Positions 24,677 to 37,672 of a stretch of 64,000 nt of DNA are shown here, in pieces. Origin of the DNA: Vreelandella piezotolerans (GTDB lineage Bacteria > Pseudomonadota > Gammaproteobacteria > Pseudomonadales > Halomonadaceae); contig NZ_CP048602.1 in NCBI RefSeq assembly GCF_012427705.1, positions 1,116,001-1,180,000 of the forward strand. Direction: 5' to 3'. The translations under genes and the position numbers were made by a program. Every line of letters begins with the position of its first letter. The first letter of the stretch is position 1. A model generated the notes under the pieces. The model was not told the DNA's origin. It saw nothing but the letters and a program-made list of their open reading frames with translations, and searched no databases.

Positions 24677-24731
24677 TATCAACGCTGGAAGTTGCGGCGA
24701 TGCACAATGAGAGACCGGCGAAGGAGAGGGT

Positions 24732-25133
24732 ATGCAGCGGGTAACGGTAACGCTGGATGAAGAGCTGTTAAGCGACGTCGACGCGCTGATGGCGCTGCGC
24801 GGCTATCAAAATCGCTCGGAGGCGATTCGTGATCTCACCCGCAGCGGGCTGACGCAGGCTAAAGAGCAGGTTGCACCTGATGCGCCGTGCATGGGAGCGC
24901 TGGTGTACGTGTATGATCACGCGGCGCGAGATCTTTCCAAGCGGCTGACTCGCCACTCCCATGATCATCACGACTTGACGCTCTCGACGCTGCACGTGCA
25001 CATCAATCACGATAGTTGTCTGGAGGTGGCGCTATTGAAGGGGCAGGGGAGCGCACTGAAGCAGTTCTCCGATGAGGTGACGTCATCGCGCAGCGTGCGC
25101 TACGGCCAGCTCGTACTGATTCCTGACGAATAG
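24732..25133 (+). CDS. nikR: Nickel-responsive transcriptional repressor NikR
   Basis: A 133-residue ribbon-helix-helix repressor. The N-terminal DNA-binding part (MQRVTVTLDEEL, then NRSEAIRD) is close to E. coli NikR. The C-terminal ACT-like domain carries all four high-affinity nickel ligands: H77, H88, H90 and C96, the last three in LHVHINHDSCLEV. When nickel-loaded, NikR tetramers repress nikABCDE. An AAGGAG site precedes the ATG. In E. coli nikR follows nikE; here it is divergent from nikA, with a near-consensus operator in the shared 105-bp gap, so it may also regulate itself. Confidence 0.95.
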   Translation: MQRVTVTLDEELLSDVDALMALRGYQNRSEAIRDLTRSGLTQAKEQVAPDAPCMGALVYVYDHAARDLSKRLTRHSHDHHDLTLSTLHVHINHDSCLEVALLKGQGSALKQFSDEVTSSRSVRYGQLVLIPDE

Positions 25134-25167
25134 GGCGCTAATGCCCACTTGAAAACCTGATATCCAT

Positions 25168-25193
25168 AAAAAAGGGCGGCCCAGTGGCCGCCC
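25168..25193 (-). terminator. Terminator of slyD
   Basis: GGGCGGCC and GGCCGCCC form a perfect 8-bp GC stem with a 4-base loop, followed on the reverse strand by six T. It ends slyD and also faces the end of nikR. Confidence 0.85.
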
Positions 25194-25212
25194 CTTGATC
25201 GCGTCGAGTCGC

Positions 25213-25695
25213 TCAGTGCTCGACACCACCTTCGCCGTGCACGTGGCCGTGCTCGACTTCTTCCTGGCTAGCTTCGCGAACGGTCGCAATCTCAACGTCG
25301 AAGTTGAGGTGCTGGCCTGCTAGCGGATGGTTGCCATCGACGACGACGGTATCGCCTTCGACTTTCTTGACGGTCACCATCAGCGGGCCACCCTGGGTCT
25401 GGGCTTGGAACTGCATGCCGGGCTCGACGCTCTCGACGCCTTGGAACGCATCGCGCGGCACTTCTTGCATCAGCTGTTCTTGAACTTCACCGTAGCCCTC
25501 TTCCGGAGCGACTTGGACGTTCAGTTTGTCGCCAGCAGCGCGGCCTTCGAGCTCTTTTTCCAGGCCTGGGATGATGTTGCCAGCGCCGTGGAGATAGGTG
25601 AGCGGCTCGCGGCCTTCGGAACTGTCTAGCACCTCACCTGCATCGTTGGTCAGGGTATAGTGGAACGCGACAACCGAGTTTTGCGCAATTTGCAT
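25213..25695 (-). CDS. slyD: FKBP-type prolyl isomerase SlyD
   Basis: A 160-residue cytoplasmic peptidyl-prolyl isomerase and chaperone. The FKBP core is split by the insert-in-flap chaperone domain (about 65-130), and the sequence shows LTYLHGAGNIIPGLE and the PEEGYGE motif typical of SlyD. The short His-rich tail HGHVHGEGGVEH can bind metal; E. coli SlyD uses a longer such tail to handle nickel. The ATG at 25695 has AAAGGT upstream and fits the family start better than the open frame to 25719. It is convergent with nikR. Confidence 0.9.
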   Translation of the reverse strand: MQIAQNSVVAFHYTLTNDAGEVLDSSEGREPLTYLHGAGNIIPGLEKELEGRAAGDKLNVQVAPEEGYGEVQEQLMQEVPRDAFQGVESVEPGMQFQAQTQGGPLMVTVKKVEGDTVVVDGNHPLAGQHLNFDVEIATVREASQEEVEHGHVHGEGGVEH

Positions 25696-25871
25696 TGAAT
25701 AACCTTTCGGTGAGTGCATGTCCCAACATGGTAACGCGTGTGGAGCGGCTTGTCAGGGGGGCGGCGGGGTTTTTCCACCCACACGCCTTTAGCGCTATTG
25801 CGCCTAGGGGTGTGCAGGGATACCCTACATCCACCCATTTTTAACCTGCCATACACTCGCTGGAGTCCGTT

Positions 25872-26150
25872 ATGACCATCTTCTTTATTTGGGTTGTCGC
25901 CTTCGCGCTGATTGCATATTTTGCTAATAAACGTTGGGAAAGCGGCGTTAGCCAAGGGTTGGACAAAGTGCTGCCCGAGGTGCTGAAAAGCCATGGTGAC
26001 AACCGCTACCTGTGGGTAGCGGCGTTGGCCGTACTGGGCGCAACGACACTGATTCGCCCGGTAGACGTGCTGCTGGTGGCGATCTTGCTAGCCGTGATTG
26101 GCTTGATCATCGTGAAGCTCGCCAATTGGGCAAGCAGCATGGCCCACTAA
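25872..26150 (+). CDS. Small membrane protein of unknown function
   Basis: A 92-residue protein with hydrophobic segments at about 2-17, 46-60 and 65-84, separated by a polar loop (about 19-44) containing KRWESG and KVLPEVLKSHGDNR. This predicts two or three membrane helices. A GGAG site lies 6 nt before the ATG. No family is recognised. The gene stands alone and ends at a strong two-way terminator shared with slyB. Confidence 0.6.
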   Translation: MTIFFIWVVAFALIAYFANKRWESGVSQGLDKVLPEVLKSHGDNRYLWVAALAVLGATTLIRPVDVLLVAILLAVIGLIIVKLANWASSMAH

Positions 26151-26200
26151 GTCGAGCCATCGAGTCCACTCCTGGGTTCGAATCGTCAAATAGCTGAATA

Positions 26201-26238
26201 AACAACAGCCCGGCCAAATCGGCCGGGCTGTTGTTTTG
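26201..26238. terminator. Bidirectional terminator with 15-bp stem
   Basis: AACAACAGCCCGGCC (26201-26215) pairs perfectly with 26221-26235 around the 5-base loop AAATC. T-rich bases follow on both strands, so it can end both the small membrane gene and the convergent slyB. Confidence 0.9.
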
Positions 26239-26287
26239 ACGAGCCGCGACGCGTATAGCGTCGGGCGAATAGTGGGCAACTCTGGTG

Positions 26288-26755
26288 CTAGTAAGGCGCA
26301 ACGCTCAGGTTGGCACCGCTGCCAATCAAACGAACCCGTTGGCCTGCTTGGTACTGACGATCGGCGCTTTGCACGACGACCACATCCGTCCCATCATCAC
26401 GACGAATTTCCATTTCCAGTGCGTTGATCCGGTTGGCGCGATCTTCTGCGGCCGTACCGGCAACGGCACCGCCCAAGGCACCGGCAACGGTGGCAAGCTG
26501 ACGGCCAGAACCGCCGCCAATTTGGCTACCTAGCAGGCCACCAATCACGGCGCCGCCGCCACCACCCAGCAAATTGCCGGTGCGGCTATCGGCCTGAATT
26601 TGTACGGGGCGAACGGCCACGATGGTGCCATAGCTGACGCTCTGCCCCGTTTGCGCTTGGTTACCACGGTAAACATCGCCTGAGTAGGGCGCGGTATTGG
26701 CGCAGCCAGCCAGTGTCAAAATGCTCAATGCAGCAACGGGTAATAAACGTTTCAT
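26288..26755 (-). CDS. slyB: Outer-membrane lipoprotein SlyB
   Basis: A 155-residue lipoprotein with lipobox LTLAGC (lipidated C18). After the conserved SGDVY and SYGTIVAVRPVQIQ it has the glycine-zipper segment (about 63-100; GGGGGAVIGGLLGS and GALGGAVAG), then the conserved LEMEIRRDDG and GQRVRLI. It aligns along its whole length with E. coli SlyB. SlyB stabilises the outer membrane during envelope stress and is commonly under PhoPQ control; no PhoP box was identified here. Confidence 0.93.
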   Translation of the reverse strand: MKRLLPVAALSILTLAGCANTAPYSGDVYRGNQAQTGQSVSYGTIVAVRPVQIQADSRTGNLLGGGGGAVIGGLLGSQIGGGSGRQLATVAGALGGAVAGTAAEDRANRINALEMEIRRDDGTDVVVVQSADRQYQAGQRVRLIGSGANLSVAPY

Positions 26756-26933
26756 TAAAACCTCCAGTGGGTATCTATCCGCGTCAATGGCGTTTCATCA
26801 ATTGCCAAACATCGCGTCTATTTCGTTTTAGAACAGCGTTCGTTAAAAGATAACGGAAGTGTGGCGCTTTGACCAGCCATCCCAAAAAAAGGTCACAATG
26901 ATAGTGTAGACAGGCATTAAGAAAGCAGTGTGC

Positions 26934-26961
26934 AAAAAAACAGGAGGCCGACGCCTCCTGT
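26934..26961 (-). terminator. Terminator of aceA
   Basis: ACAGGAGGC and GCCTCCTGT form a 9-bp stem with a 4-base loop, followed on the reverse strand by seven T. It lies 19 nt beyond the aceA stop. Confidence 0.9.
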
Positions 26962-26980
26962 GGGTCATGCGAAGAGCGGA

Positions 26981-28579
26981 TTAACCAAACTGGTTCATGG
27001 TGTTGTCTTTACCGCCCGCCTTGAGCGCGGCGTCGCCATGGAAGAACTCTTTGTGGTCGTCGCCGATATTGGAGCCTGCCATGTCCTGGTGTTTGACCGT
27101 GGCGATACCTTGGCGAATCTCCTGGCGTTGAACGCCTGCGACGTAGGCCAGCATGCCTTCGTCACCGAAGTAGCCCTTGGCGAGGTTGTCGGTAGACAGC
27201 GCTGCCGTATGGTAGGTGGGTAGCGTGATCAGGTGGTGGAAGATACCGGCTTCGCGAGCACCGTCGCGCTGGAAGTTGCGCGTCCACTCGTCGGCGAGTT
27301 GACCCAGTTCGGTGTCGTCGTACTCGACGCTCATCAGCTTGTCGCGCTGGTAAGCCGACACGTCCTTGCCCTCTTTCTCCCAAGCATCGAAGACCTGCTG
27401 ACGGAAGTTGAGCGTCCAGTTGAAGGAGGGCGAGTTGTTGTAGACTAGCTTCGCATCCGGCACCACCTCGCGGATACGGTTCACCATGCTGGCAATTTGG
27501 CCAACGTGGGGCTTTTCGGTCTCGATCCACAACAGGTCGGCACCGTTTTGCAGGCTGGTGATGCAGTCCAGCACCACGCGATCTTCCCCCGTGCCCGGCT
27601 TGAACTGGTAGAGACCCGAGGCTAAACGCTTGGGCTTGACCAGCTTGCCGTTTTGCTTGATGACGACGTCACCGTTGCTGATGTCTGCCGCGTTCTCGAT
27701 GACGTCCCCATCCAAGAAGCTGTTGTACTGGTCGCCCAGGTCGCCCGGCTCATGGGTGACGGCAATCTTTTGGGTGAGCCCTGCGCCAAGGGAGTCGGTG
27801 CGCGCCACGATGACGCCATCTTCGACGCCCAGCTCTAAGAAGGCGTAGCGCACGGCGTTGATCTTCGCTAGGAAGTCTTCGTGGGGAACGGTGACCTTGC
27901 CATCCTGGTGGCCGCACTGCTTCTCGTCGGAGACCTGGTTTTCGAGCTGGATACAGCAAGCGCCCGCTTGAATGAATTTTTTGGCCAGTAGGTAGGTGGC
28001 TTCGGCGTTACCGAAACCGGCGTCGATATCGGCAATGATCGGCACGATATGCGTTTCGTAGTTGTCGATCTTGCTGATCAGCTCTTTCTCTTTAGCGCTA
28101 TCGCCTGCCGCCTTGGCGTCGTCCAGGGCGCGGAACAGGTGGTTGAGTTCCCAGGCATCCGCTTGCTTGAGGAAGGTGTAGAGTTCCTCGATCAGGTTGG
28201 CGACCGAGGTTTTCTCGTGCATGGATTGGTCGGGTAGCGGGCCGAACTCGGAGCGCAGCGCGGCTACCATCCATCCAGAGAGGTAGAGGTAGCGGCGTTT
28301 GGTGGTGCCGAAGTGTTTCTTGATCGAGATGAGCTTTTGCTGACCGATGAAACCGTGCCAGCAGCCCAACGACTGAGTGTACTGGGAGGTGTCGGCATCG
28401 TAGGCGGCCATGTCGTCGCGCATGATCTTGGCCGTGTAGCGAGCGATGTCCAAACCGGTATGGAAACGGTTTTGAGCGCGCATACGGGCAGCATATTCAG
28501 GTTTGATGGCTGACCACTTGCCGCCTTGGGCTTCGCGAAGGTGGGCCATGGCTTTGATATCGTCGAGCAGTCCTGTCAT
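26981..28579 (-). CDS. aceA: Isocitrate lyase
   Basis: A 532-residue enzyme splitting isocitrate to glyoxylate and succinate, the first step of the glyoxylate bypass for growth on acetate or fatty acids. It is the longer Pseudomonas-type form. The active-site loop reads KQCGH with catalytic C222, in place of the KKCGH of the E. coli type. WHGFIGQQ near 74 and the SPSFNW substrate-binding segment are also present. TGGAGGAA gives a strong ribosome site. It stands alone: the malate synthase gene is not in the window. A 332-bp gap with repeated GTAGTC motifs lies upstream. Isocitrate dehydrogenase, its competitor, is 7 kb away. Confidence 0.95.
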   Translation of the reverse strand: MTGLLDDIKAMAHLREAQGGKWSAIKPEYAARMRAQNRFHTGLDIARYTAKIMRDDMAAYDADTSQYTQSLGCWHGFIGQQKLISIKKHFGTTKRRYLYLSGWMVAALRSEFGPLPDQSMHEKTSVANLIEELYTFLKQADAWELNHLFRALDDAKAAGDSAKEKELISKIDNYETHIVPIIADIDAGFGNAEATYLLAKKFIQAGACCIQLENQVSDEKQCGHQDGKVTVPHEDFLAKINAVRYAFLELGVEDGVIVARTDSLGAGLTQKIAVTHEPGDLGDQYNSFLDGDVIENAADISNGDVVIKQNGKLVKPKRLASGLYQFKPGTGEDRVVLDCITSLQNGADLLWIETEKPHVGQIASMVNRIREVVPDAKLVYNNSPSFNWTLNFRQQVFDAWEKEGKDVSAYQRDKLMSVEYDDTELGQLADEWTRNFQRDGAREAGIFHHLITLPTYHTAALSTDNLAKGYFGDEGMLAYVAGVQRQEIRQGIATVKHQDMAGSNIGDDHKEFFHGDAALKAGGKDNTMNQFG

Positions 28580-28911
28580 GAGCTGTTTCCTCCAGAGTTA
28601 TCGTCGTTCGCACGTTAGCTTGTTCTTATGCTGCACCTGCGAGATAGATTCCAGCATTATTCAAATTCGCGGCGCTGTCTCTACACCCATCGTCTCTTAA
28701 TAAAACGTCGCGGTGTGGCGCTTTGCGTTTCACAGCGTCGGTGTCTCCGAAGAGGAGAGTCCTTAACGCTGCAGTGCAATAACTATCGACTAGGCAAGGA
28801 GATCCAACAATTGTCACTTGGGGGCACGCGGCGTTGTAGTCCGACGACAGCGACTACGCCAAACGCCCTGTTTGTGTAGTCGTTTTTCGTCATGGCTTTG
28901 ACTAGGAACAC
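28580..28911. other. aceA upstream region with GTAGTC repeats
   Basis: This stretch of about 330 bases has no credible gene. It holds the aceA ribosome site and presumably the aceA promoter on the reverse strand, though no clear -35/-10 pair stood out. Near its far end, GTAGTC (28836-28841) and GACTAC (28852-28857) form an inverted repeat with a 10-base spacer, and a further direct copy TGTAGTCG lies at 28875-28882. These may be binding sites for an unidentified regulator. Confidence 0.4.
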
Positions 28912-28939
28912 AAAAAAAGCGCCACACGGGGTGGCGCTT
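28912..28939 (-). terminator. Terminator of the GNAT gene
   Basis: AGCGCCAC and GTGGCGCT form an 8-bp stem with a 5-base loop, followed on the reverse strand by about seven T. It lies 22 nt beyond the acetyltransferase stop and ends the long rluE-to-GNAT cluster. Confidence 0.85.
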
Positions 28940-28960
28940 GGCGACATTGGCGCTGAATCA

Positions 28961-29386
28961 CTACAAAAACAGCGTCATCTCACGATGGGGAATGCCTGCA
29001 TCCATAAACACGTCGCCGTGGGCAACGAACCCTAGCTGCTCGTAAAAAGCGAGAGCATGTAGCTGGGCGCTGAGCACCGCCCGGGCGTGCCCGGCATCGC
29101 GTGCCGCTTGGATGGCGGCCTCCATGAGTTGATAGCCAATGCCCAGCCCCCGGGCATGTTCGAGCACTGCCACTCGGCCAATGTGGCCATCGGGAAGAAG
29201 GCGGGCCGTGCCGACCGGCTCGCCTTTGAGCATGGCCAGAAAATGCAGGCACTGCGAATCGAGGCCATCCCACTCTTCCTCTTGAGCTACCTGCTGTTCA
29301 TCGATGAAGACGACTCGGCGGATCCGCGAAGCGTGCTCTTCCAGTATTTCCCAGTGGCCGCTTGTCACGGTGGCGTTTTGTTCCAA
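28961..29386 (-). CDS. GNAT-family N-acetyltransferase
   Basis: A 141-residue acetyl-CoA-dependent acetyltransferase. Strand 4 and the acetyl-CoA loop read HIGRVAVLEHARGLGIGYQL (about 68-87), with the R/Q-x-x-G-x-G/A motif as ARGLGIG. The later ALAFYEQLGF is the usual motif B, and the C-terminal GIPHREMTLFL resembles ElaA-like members. The substrate is unknown. The start is only 3 nt after the stop of the ribosomal oxygenase gene roxA, so the two are surely co-transcribed and may act on related targets. A terminator follows. Confidence 0.85.
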   Translation of the reverse strand: MEQNATVTSGHWEILEEHASRIRRVVFIDEQQVAQEEEWDGLDSQCLHFLAMLKGEPVGTARLLPDGHIGRVAVLEHARGLGIGYQLMEAAIQAARDAGHARAVLSAQLHALAFYEQLGFVAHGDVFMDAGIPHREMTLFL

Positions 29387-29389
29387 GCG

Positions 29390-30565
29390 TTACTCCTCGT
29401 CGTCGCCCATGAAGCCCAGGCTGCCGCTATTGATCAGTCGAGTCACCAGAGCGGCGGCGCCCTCGAGTTCCAGCACGTCTGCGTACATCGGTGTAGCGTC
29501 GGCAAGGCGTTTGGCGAGGGGTTCTGAGCAGGCGTGCCCGTCGCCATCGACGAACAGCGTGGTGCCAGAGGCATCGCTGCGCCAAGCGAAGCGAGACCCC
29601 GGCATATGGAACAAAGGTTCGCCGTCTTGTAGTTGAGCAACAAGGTCGGCTTCGCTCATCGACTCTTCGAGAGGCACGACTTGATCGATATATTTGGGCT
29701 GGGTCATCACGCGGCCAAACCACTGGGCCACTTGCTCAGGGTTATCCAGCGCGCTCAGCATGAACTGACGCATGCGTTCGACGGCGGCATCGTCCAGCTC
29801 GCCTACCTCCTCGGCAGGGGCCATGCCCGCATCGCTATAACGCTGGGAGTCCGACATTTGTTCGCCGACATAATCGGCATACGAGGTGATGGCTTCGTCG
29901 GCCGAGGGCGCGCGAAAACCCACCGAAATGGTCATACAGTCATCGCTTTGGCTGACGCCGTGGTGTGCCCAGCCTGGCGGCAAATACAACATGTCGCCGG
30001 GTGCCAGGGTCCAGTCGGAGTCTGCTTCGATCTCGAACGACTCGAGGATGCGCAGATCGATCCCTTGGATGATCGGCGCATTGTCGAGCTGCTTGCCACC
30101 CAACTGCCAGCGGCGGTGGCCGCTAGCCTGCAGGAGGAAGACGTCGTACTGGTCGATGTGTGGCCCAACGCTGCCACCGGGAGGGGCGTAGCTGACCATG
30201 ATGTCGTCCAGCCGCCAGCGAGGTAGGAAGTCGAACTCGTCCATCAGCGCCGCAATGGAGGGCACGTAGTGGTCGACCGCTTGTACCAGCAGGCTCCAGT
30301 GACCTTCGGGCAGCCGCTCGAAAGTGGCGTCGTCGAACGGCCCGTGCGAGACCTGCCAGGGGCCGTCGGGGCCATTCTCTTCGACCAGCCGCGCTTCGAC
30401 GCCCGGTTCGCAGGCAAGGCCTGCCAGTTCGTCGGGATCGATGGGGCTGACGAAATCGGGGATAGCGCCACGAATCAGCAGTGGCTTCTGCTGCCAGTAA
30501 TTGGCCAAGAAGTCTGCGGGCGTTAAATCGCCCAACAGGGTGAGTGGCTTATCGTGATGACTCAT
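29390..30565 (-). CDS. roxA: Ribosomal protein oxygenase RoxA (YcfD family)
   Basis: A 391-residue JmjC-type Fe(II)/2-oxoglutarate oxygenase that in E. coli hydroxylates an arginine of ribosomal protein L16. The iron triad is H136 and D138 (GPHIDQYDVFLLQ) with H201 (PPGWAHHG); the iron-binding cupin core spans about 95-220. A C-terminal region for dimerisation and substrate binding completes the protein, with a length close to E. coli YcfD. It lies 50 nt after purB in the same direction; roxA is also near purB in E. coli. The GNAT gene follows after 3 nt. Confidence 0.9.
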   Translation of the reverse strand: MSHHDKPLTLLGDLTPADFLANYWQQKPLLIRGAIPDFVSPIDPDELAGLACEPGVEARLVEENGPDGPWQVSHGPFDDATFERLPEGHWSLLVQAVDHYVPSIAALMDEFDFLPRWRLDDIMVSYAPPGGSVGPHIDQYDVFLLQASGHRRWQLGGKQLDNAPIIQGIDLRILESFEIEADSDWTLAPGDMLYLPPGWAHHGVSQSDDCMTISVGFRAPSADEAITSYADYVGEQMSDSQRYSDAGMAPAEEVGELDDAAVERMRQFMLSALDNPEQVAQWFGRVMTQPKYIDQVVPLEESMSEADLVAQLQDGEPLFHMPGSRFAWRSDASGTTLFVDGDGHACSEPLAKRLADATPMYADVLELEGAAALVTRLINSGSLGFMGDDEE

Positions 30566-30615
30566 GGCGTTATCCTAGTTCAAGTGAGCACTACGTCAGT
30601 GCCGCAGAGCGTCGT

Positions 30616-32691
<2,076 letters not shown>

Positions 32692-32695
<4 letters not shown>

Positions 32696-33849
32696 GCGGC
32701 GGCCTCCGCCATTTTCCAGGTGGCGCGGATGACGCCGCCGCCCAGACAGATATCGTTATCGTAAAGCACTAGCGACTGGCCGGGCGTGACCGCCCACTGT
32801 GGATCGTCGAACACGACCTCGACACTGCCGTCCGGCTGGGCAATGATCTCGCAGGGACAGTCACTTTGGCGGTAGCGCGTCTTGGCGGTAAAGCGGCCCC
32901 GCTGCACGGGAGGATGACCCGCGACCCAATCCATGGGCTCGGTGGCCAGCGCATCGGTGTACAGCAGCGGATGATACTTGCCCTGAACCACGATCAGTAC
33001 GTTGCGATCGAGATCCTTAGCCGCCACGTACCAGGGCTCTTCGGAGTAGTTGGCCAAGCCGCCGATTCCCAGTCCCTGACGCTGGCCTAAGGTGTAATAC
33101 ATCAAGCCCATGTGCTGGCCGATCTCATCGCCTTCGGGGGTCTCGATGGTCCCGGGCTGGGCGGGCAGGTACTGTTGCAGAAAGTCGCGGAAACGACGTT
33201 CACCGATGAAGCAAATGCCGGTAGAGTCTTTCTTCTTGGCGGTGATCAGATCGTGCTGCTCCGCCAGCGCGCGCACCTCGGGTTTCTCCAGCTCGCCCAC
33301 CGGGAACAGGGTGCGGGCGATGGCCGCTTCCGGCACGGCGTGCAGGAAGTAGCTTTGGTCTTTATTGCCATCCAGGCCTTTCAGCAGGCGCGGGTGGCCG
33401 TCGCGAATGCCTTGCCGCACATAGTGGCCGGTAGCGATTTTATCGGCACCTAGCATCTCGGCATACTCTAGAAAGACTTTGAACTTGATCTCGCGGTTGC
33501 AGAGGATGTCAGGGTTCGGCGTACGGCCCGCTTTGTACTCCGCTAAGAAGTGCTCGAAAACGTTGTCCCAGTATTCGGCGGCGAAGTTGGCAGTATGCAG
33601 TTTGATGCCCAGTTTAGCGCACACGGCTTCTGCATCCGCTAGGTCTTCTTTGGCCGTGCAGTATTCGGTGCCGTCGTCCTCGTCCCAGTTCTTCATAAAC
33701 AAGCCTTCGACATCGTAACCCTGCTGGAGCAGAAGGAGTGCCGAAACGGAGGAGTCGACGCCGCCAGACATGCCGACGATCACCTTGCCGGTGGCCGCAG
33801 TGCGGATGTCCGCCGTGTCCTGGGTGGCTGAGCCATGGGTGGATGTCAT
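32692..33849 (-). CDS. mnmA: tRNA-specific 2-thiouridylase MnmA
   Basis: A 385-residue enzyme that thiolates U34 of the Glu, Gln and Lys tRNAs, with sulfur relayed from IscS through TusE. The PP-loop ATP site is SGGVDSS (28-34). The catalytic cysteines are C118 (in NPDILCN) and C214 (in [10 protein letters not shown]). A C-terminal beta-barrel follows. The ATG at 33849 is chosen because GAGG lies 6 nt upstream; another ATG two codons earlier overlaps that site. The N-terminal extension of about 20 residues before the PP-loop strand is longer than in E. coli. Confidence 0.96.
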
Positions 33850-33921
33850 GAGCATCCTCGATTGAAGTGGTGTGCAATTGGGGGCGATTATACACGATGG
33901 GGGCTCGATGCTTCGAGTGCT

Positions 33922-34392
33922 TCACTCCTTGATCACACCAAGCGGGTAAAGGCGGCCGCCCAGCGCATCGTCGATGCGTTGAAGAACCAGCGGGCTGCGC
34001 AACCGTCGGTCGCCGTCCAACATGGCAATCTCCTCTCGGGTCAGCCAGTGAGTCGCGACGATGGCCGGGTCGATAGCAGAGCTAACGTACTGGCTGGGCG
34101 TGGCAACGAAACCGTGACTATGGAAGGTCGTACCGGCAGGCGTATGAAAGACGTACAGCCCCAGATAGCCGGTCAAAGCGATCTGCCAAGCGGTCTCTTC
34201 CATGACTTCACGGTGAACGGCTGCCATCGGCCCTTCCCCGTGCTCGACGTGTCCGGCAGGCTGATTGAACAGCGTGTGTGGGCCACCTTTATTCTCTTCC
34301 ACCATTAGAAAACGCCCCTGCTGCTCGATCACACAGGCAACGGTGCTGTGAATGATGGGGCGGGCAACGTCCGTTTGGACAACGCCGCTCAT
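33922..34392 (-). CDS. nudJ: NUDIX hydrolase, NudJ-type phosphatase
   Basis: A 156-residue NUDIX hydrolase. The Nudix box reads GHVEHGEGPMAAVHREVMEE with the catalytic REVMEE near 60-66. E. coli NudJ hydrolyses nucleoside tri- and diphosphates and the thiamine precursor HMP-pyrophosphate. The start overlaps the rluE stop by 4 nt, and mnmA follows 72 nt later, the same rluE-nudJ-mnmA order as E. coli. Substrate preference here is inferred from that context. Confidence 0.9.
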   Translation of the reverse strand: MSGVVQTDVARPIIHSTVACVIEQQGRFLMVEENKGGPHTLFNQPAGHVEHGEGPMAAVHREVMEETAWQIALTGYLGLYVFHTPAGTTFHSHGFVATPSQYVSSAIDPAIVATHWLTREEIAMLDGDRRLRSPLVLQRIDDALGGRLYPLGVIKE

Positions 34393-35060
34393 TTGCGTCT
34401 TCCTCTTGGTTTTGCACTGCTTTTCGAGCCGCGTTTGGCGCCCCTTTCAGCGTCCTTGTAGGTGTTGAGTGGTTTGTGTTGTCCGCTGCGCGGCTTGGTC
34501 GCTTGGGTCGTCCGTGGCGCGTGTAGCGTCTCTTTGCGCCACTGGCCGGGTGCGAGATCGCCCAGTTGCCAGGGGCCAATCGCGGCACGTATCAGGCGCA
34601 GAGTGGGAAAGCCAACGTGGGCGGTCATGCGGCGCACTTGGCGATTGCGCCCCTCGCTAATGGTGAGTTCCAACCAGCTGGTCACGGGATGGCGTTTGGG
34701 ATCGATGGCCGGGGCGCGCTCAGCCACGTCAGGGGGCGACATACGCCGAGCTTTGGCGGGCAAAGTGGGCCCATCTTTCAAGGTAACGCCGGATACGAGT
34801 GCGCGAATGGCCTCGTCGGTAATGTGACCTTCGAGCTGCACCCAGTAGGTTTTTGGCTGTTTGTGACGGGGGTGGGCGATACGGTGGATCAGGTTGCCAT
34901 CATCACTCAGCAAGAGCAGTCCTTCCGAGTCGTAATCGAGGCGTCCGGCCGCATAAACACCCGGCGCATCGAGCACGTCGGCCAGCGTAGAGCGGCCTTG
35001 GCTGTCGGTGAACTGGGAGAGCATGCGGTAGGGTTTGTGCAGTAGATATAGGGTGCTCAT
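34389..35060 (-). CDS. rluE: 23S rRNA pseudouridine synthase RluE-type
   Basis: A 223-residue pseudouridine synthase of the RsuA family that lacks the N-terminal S4 domain, as RluE does; in E. coli it modifies U2457 of 23S rRNA. The catalytic Asp is in GRLDYDSEGLLLL (near 41-53). A basic tail of about 40 residues (GQHKPLNTYKDAERGAK and onward, ending KPRGRRK) extends the C-terminus and probably binds rRNA. The ATG at 35060 has CGAGAG upstream and begins the family-like STLYLLHKPYRMLSQF; the open frame to 35108 is less likely. It is the first gene of the rluE-to-GNAT cluster. Confidence 0.9.
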   Translation of the reverse strand: MSTLYLLHKPYRMLSQFTDSQGRSTLADVLDAPGVYAAGRLDYDSEGLLLLSDDGNLIHRIAHPRHKQPKTYWVQLEGHITDEAIRALVSGVTLKDGPTLPAKARRMSPPDVAERAPAIDPKRHPVTSWLELTISEGRNRQVRRMTAHVGFPTLRLIRAAIGPWQLGDLAPGQWRKETLHAPRTTQATKPRSGQHKPLNTYKDAERGAKRGSKSSAKPRGRRK

Positions 35061-37603
<2,543 letters not shown>

Positions 37604-37640
37604 ATCGCCTGGTGACAGTCGCACCCTGTGTGCGGCTCGC

Positions 37641-37672
37641 CCCCTGCCTGCTTAGCAGGCAGGGGTTTTTTG
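37641..37672 (+). terminator. Terminator of icd
   Basis: CCCCTGCCTGC and GCAGGCAGGGG form a perfect 11-bp stem with loop TTA, followed by TTTTTTG. It lies 38 nt after the icd stop. Confidence 0.92.

Noticed and set aside
26174..26190. T-arm-like GGGTTCGAATC after the small membrane gene
   Set aside because: The flanking bases do not pair as a T stem and no other tRNA arm can be drawn.
28628..28879. Short frame of 83 codons upstream of aceA
   Set aside because: Arg- and Cys-rich, low-complexity translation with no ribosome site; it lies in the regulatory gap.
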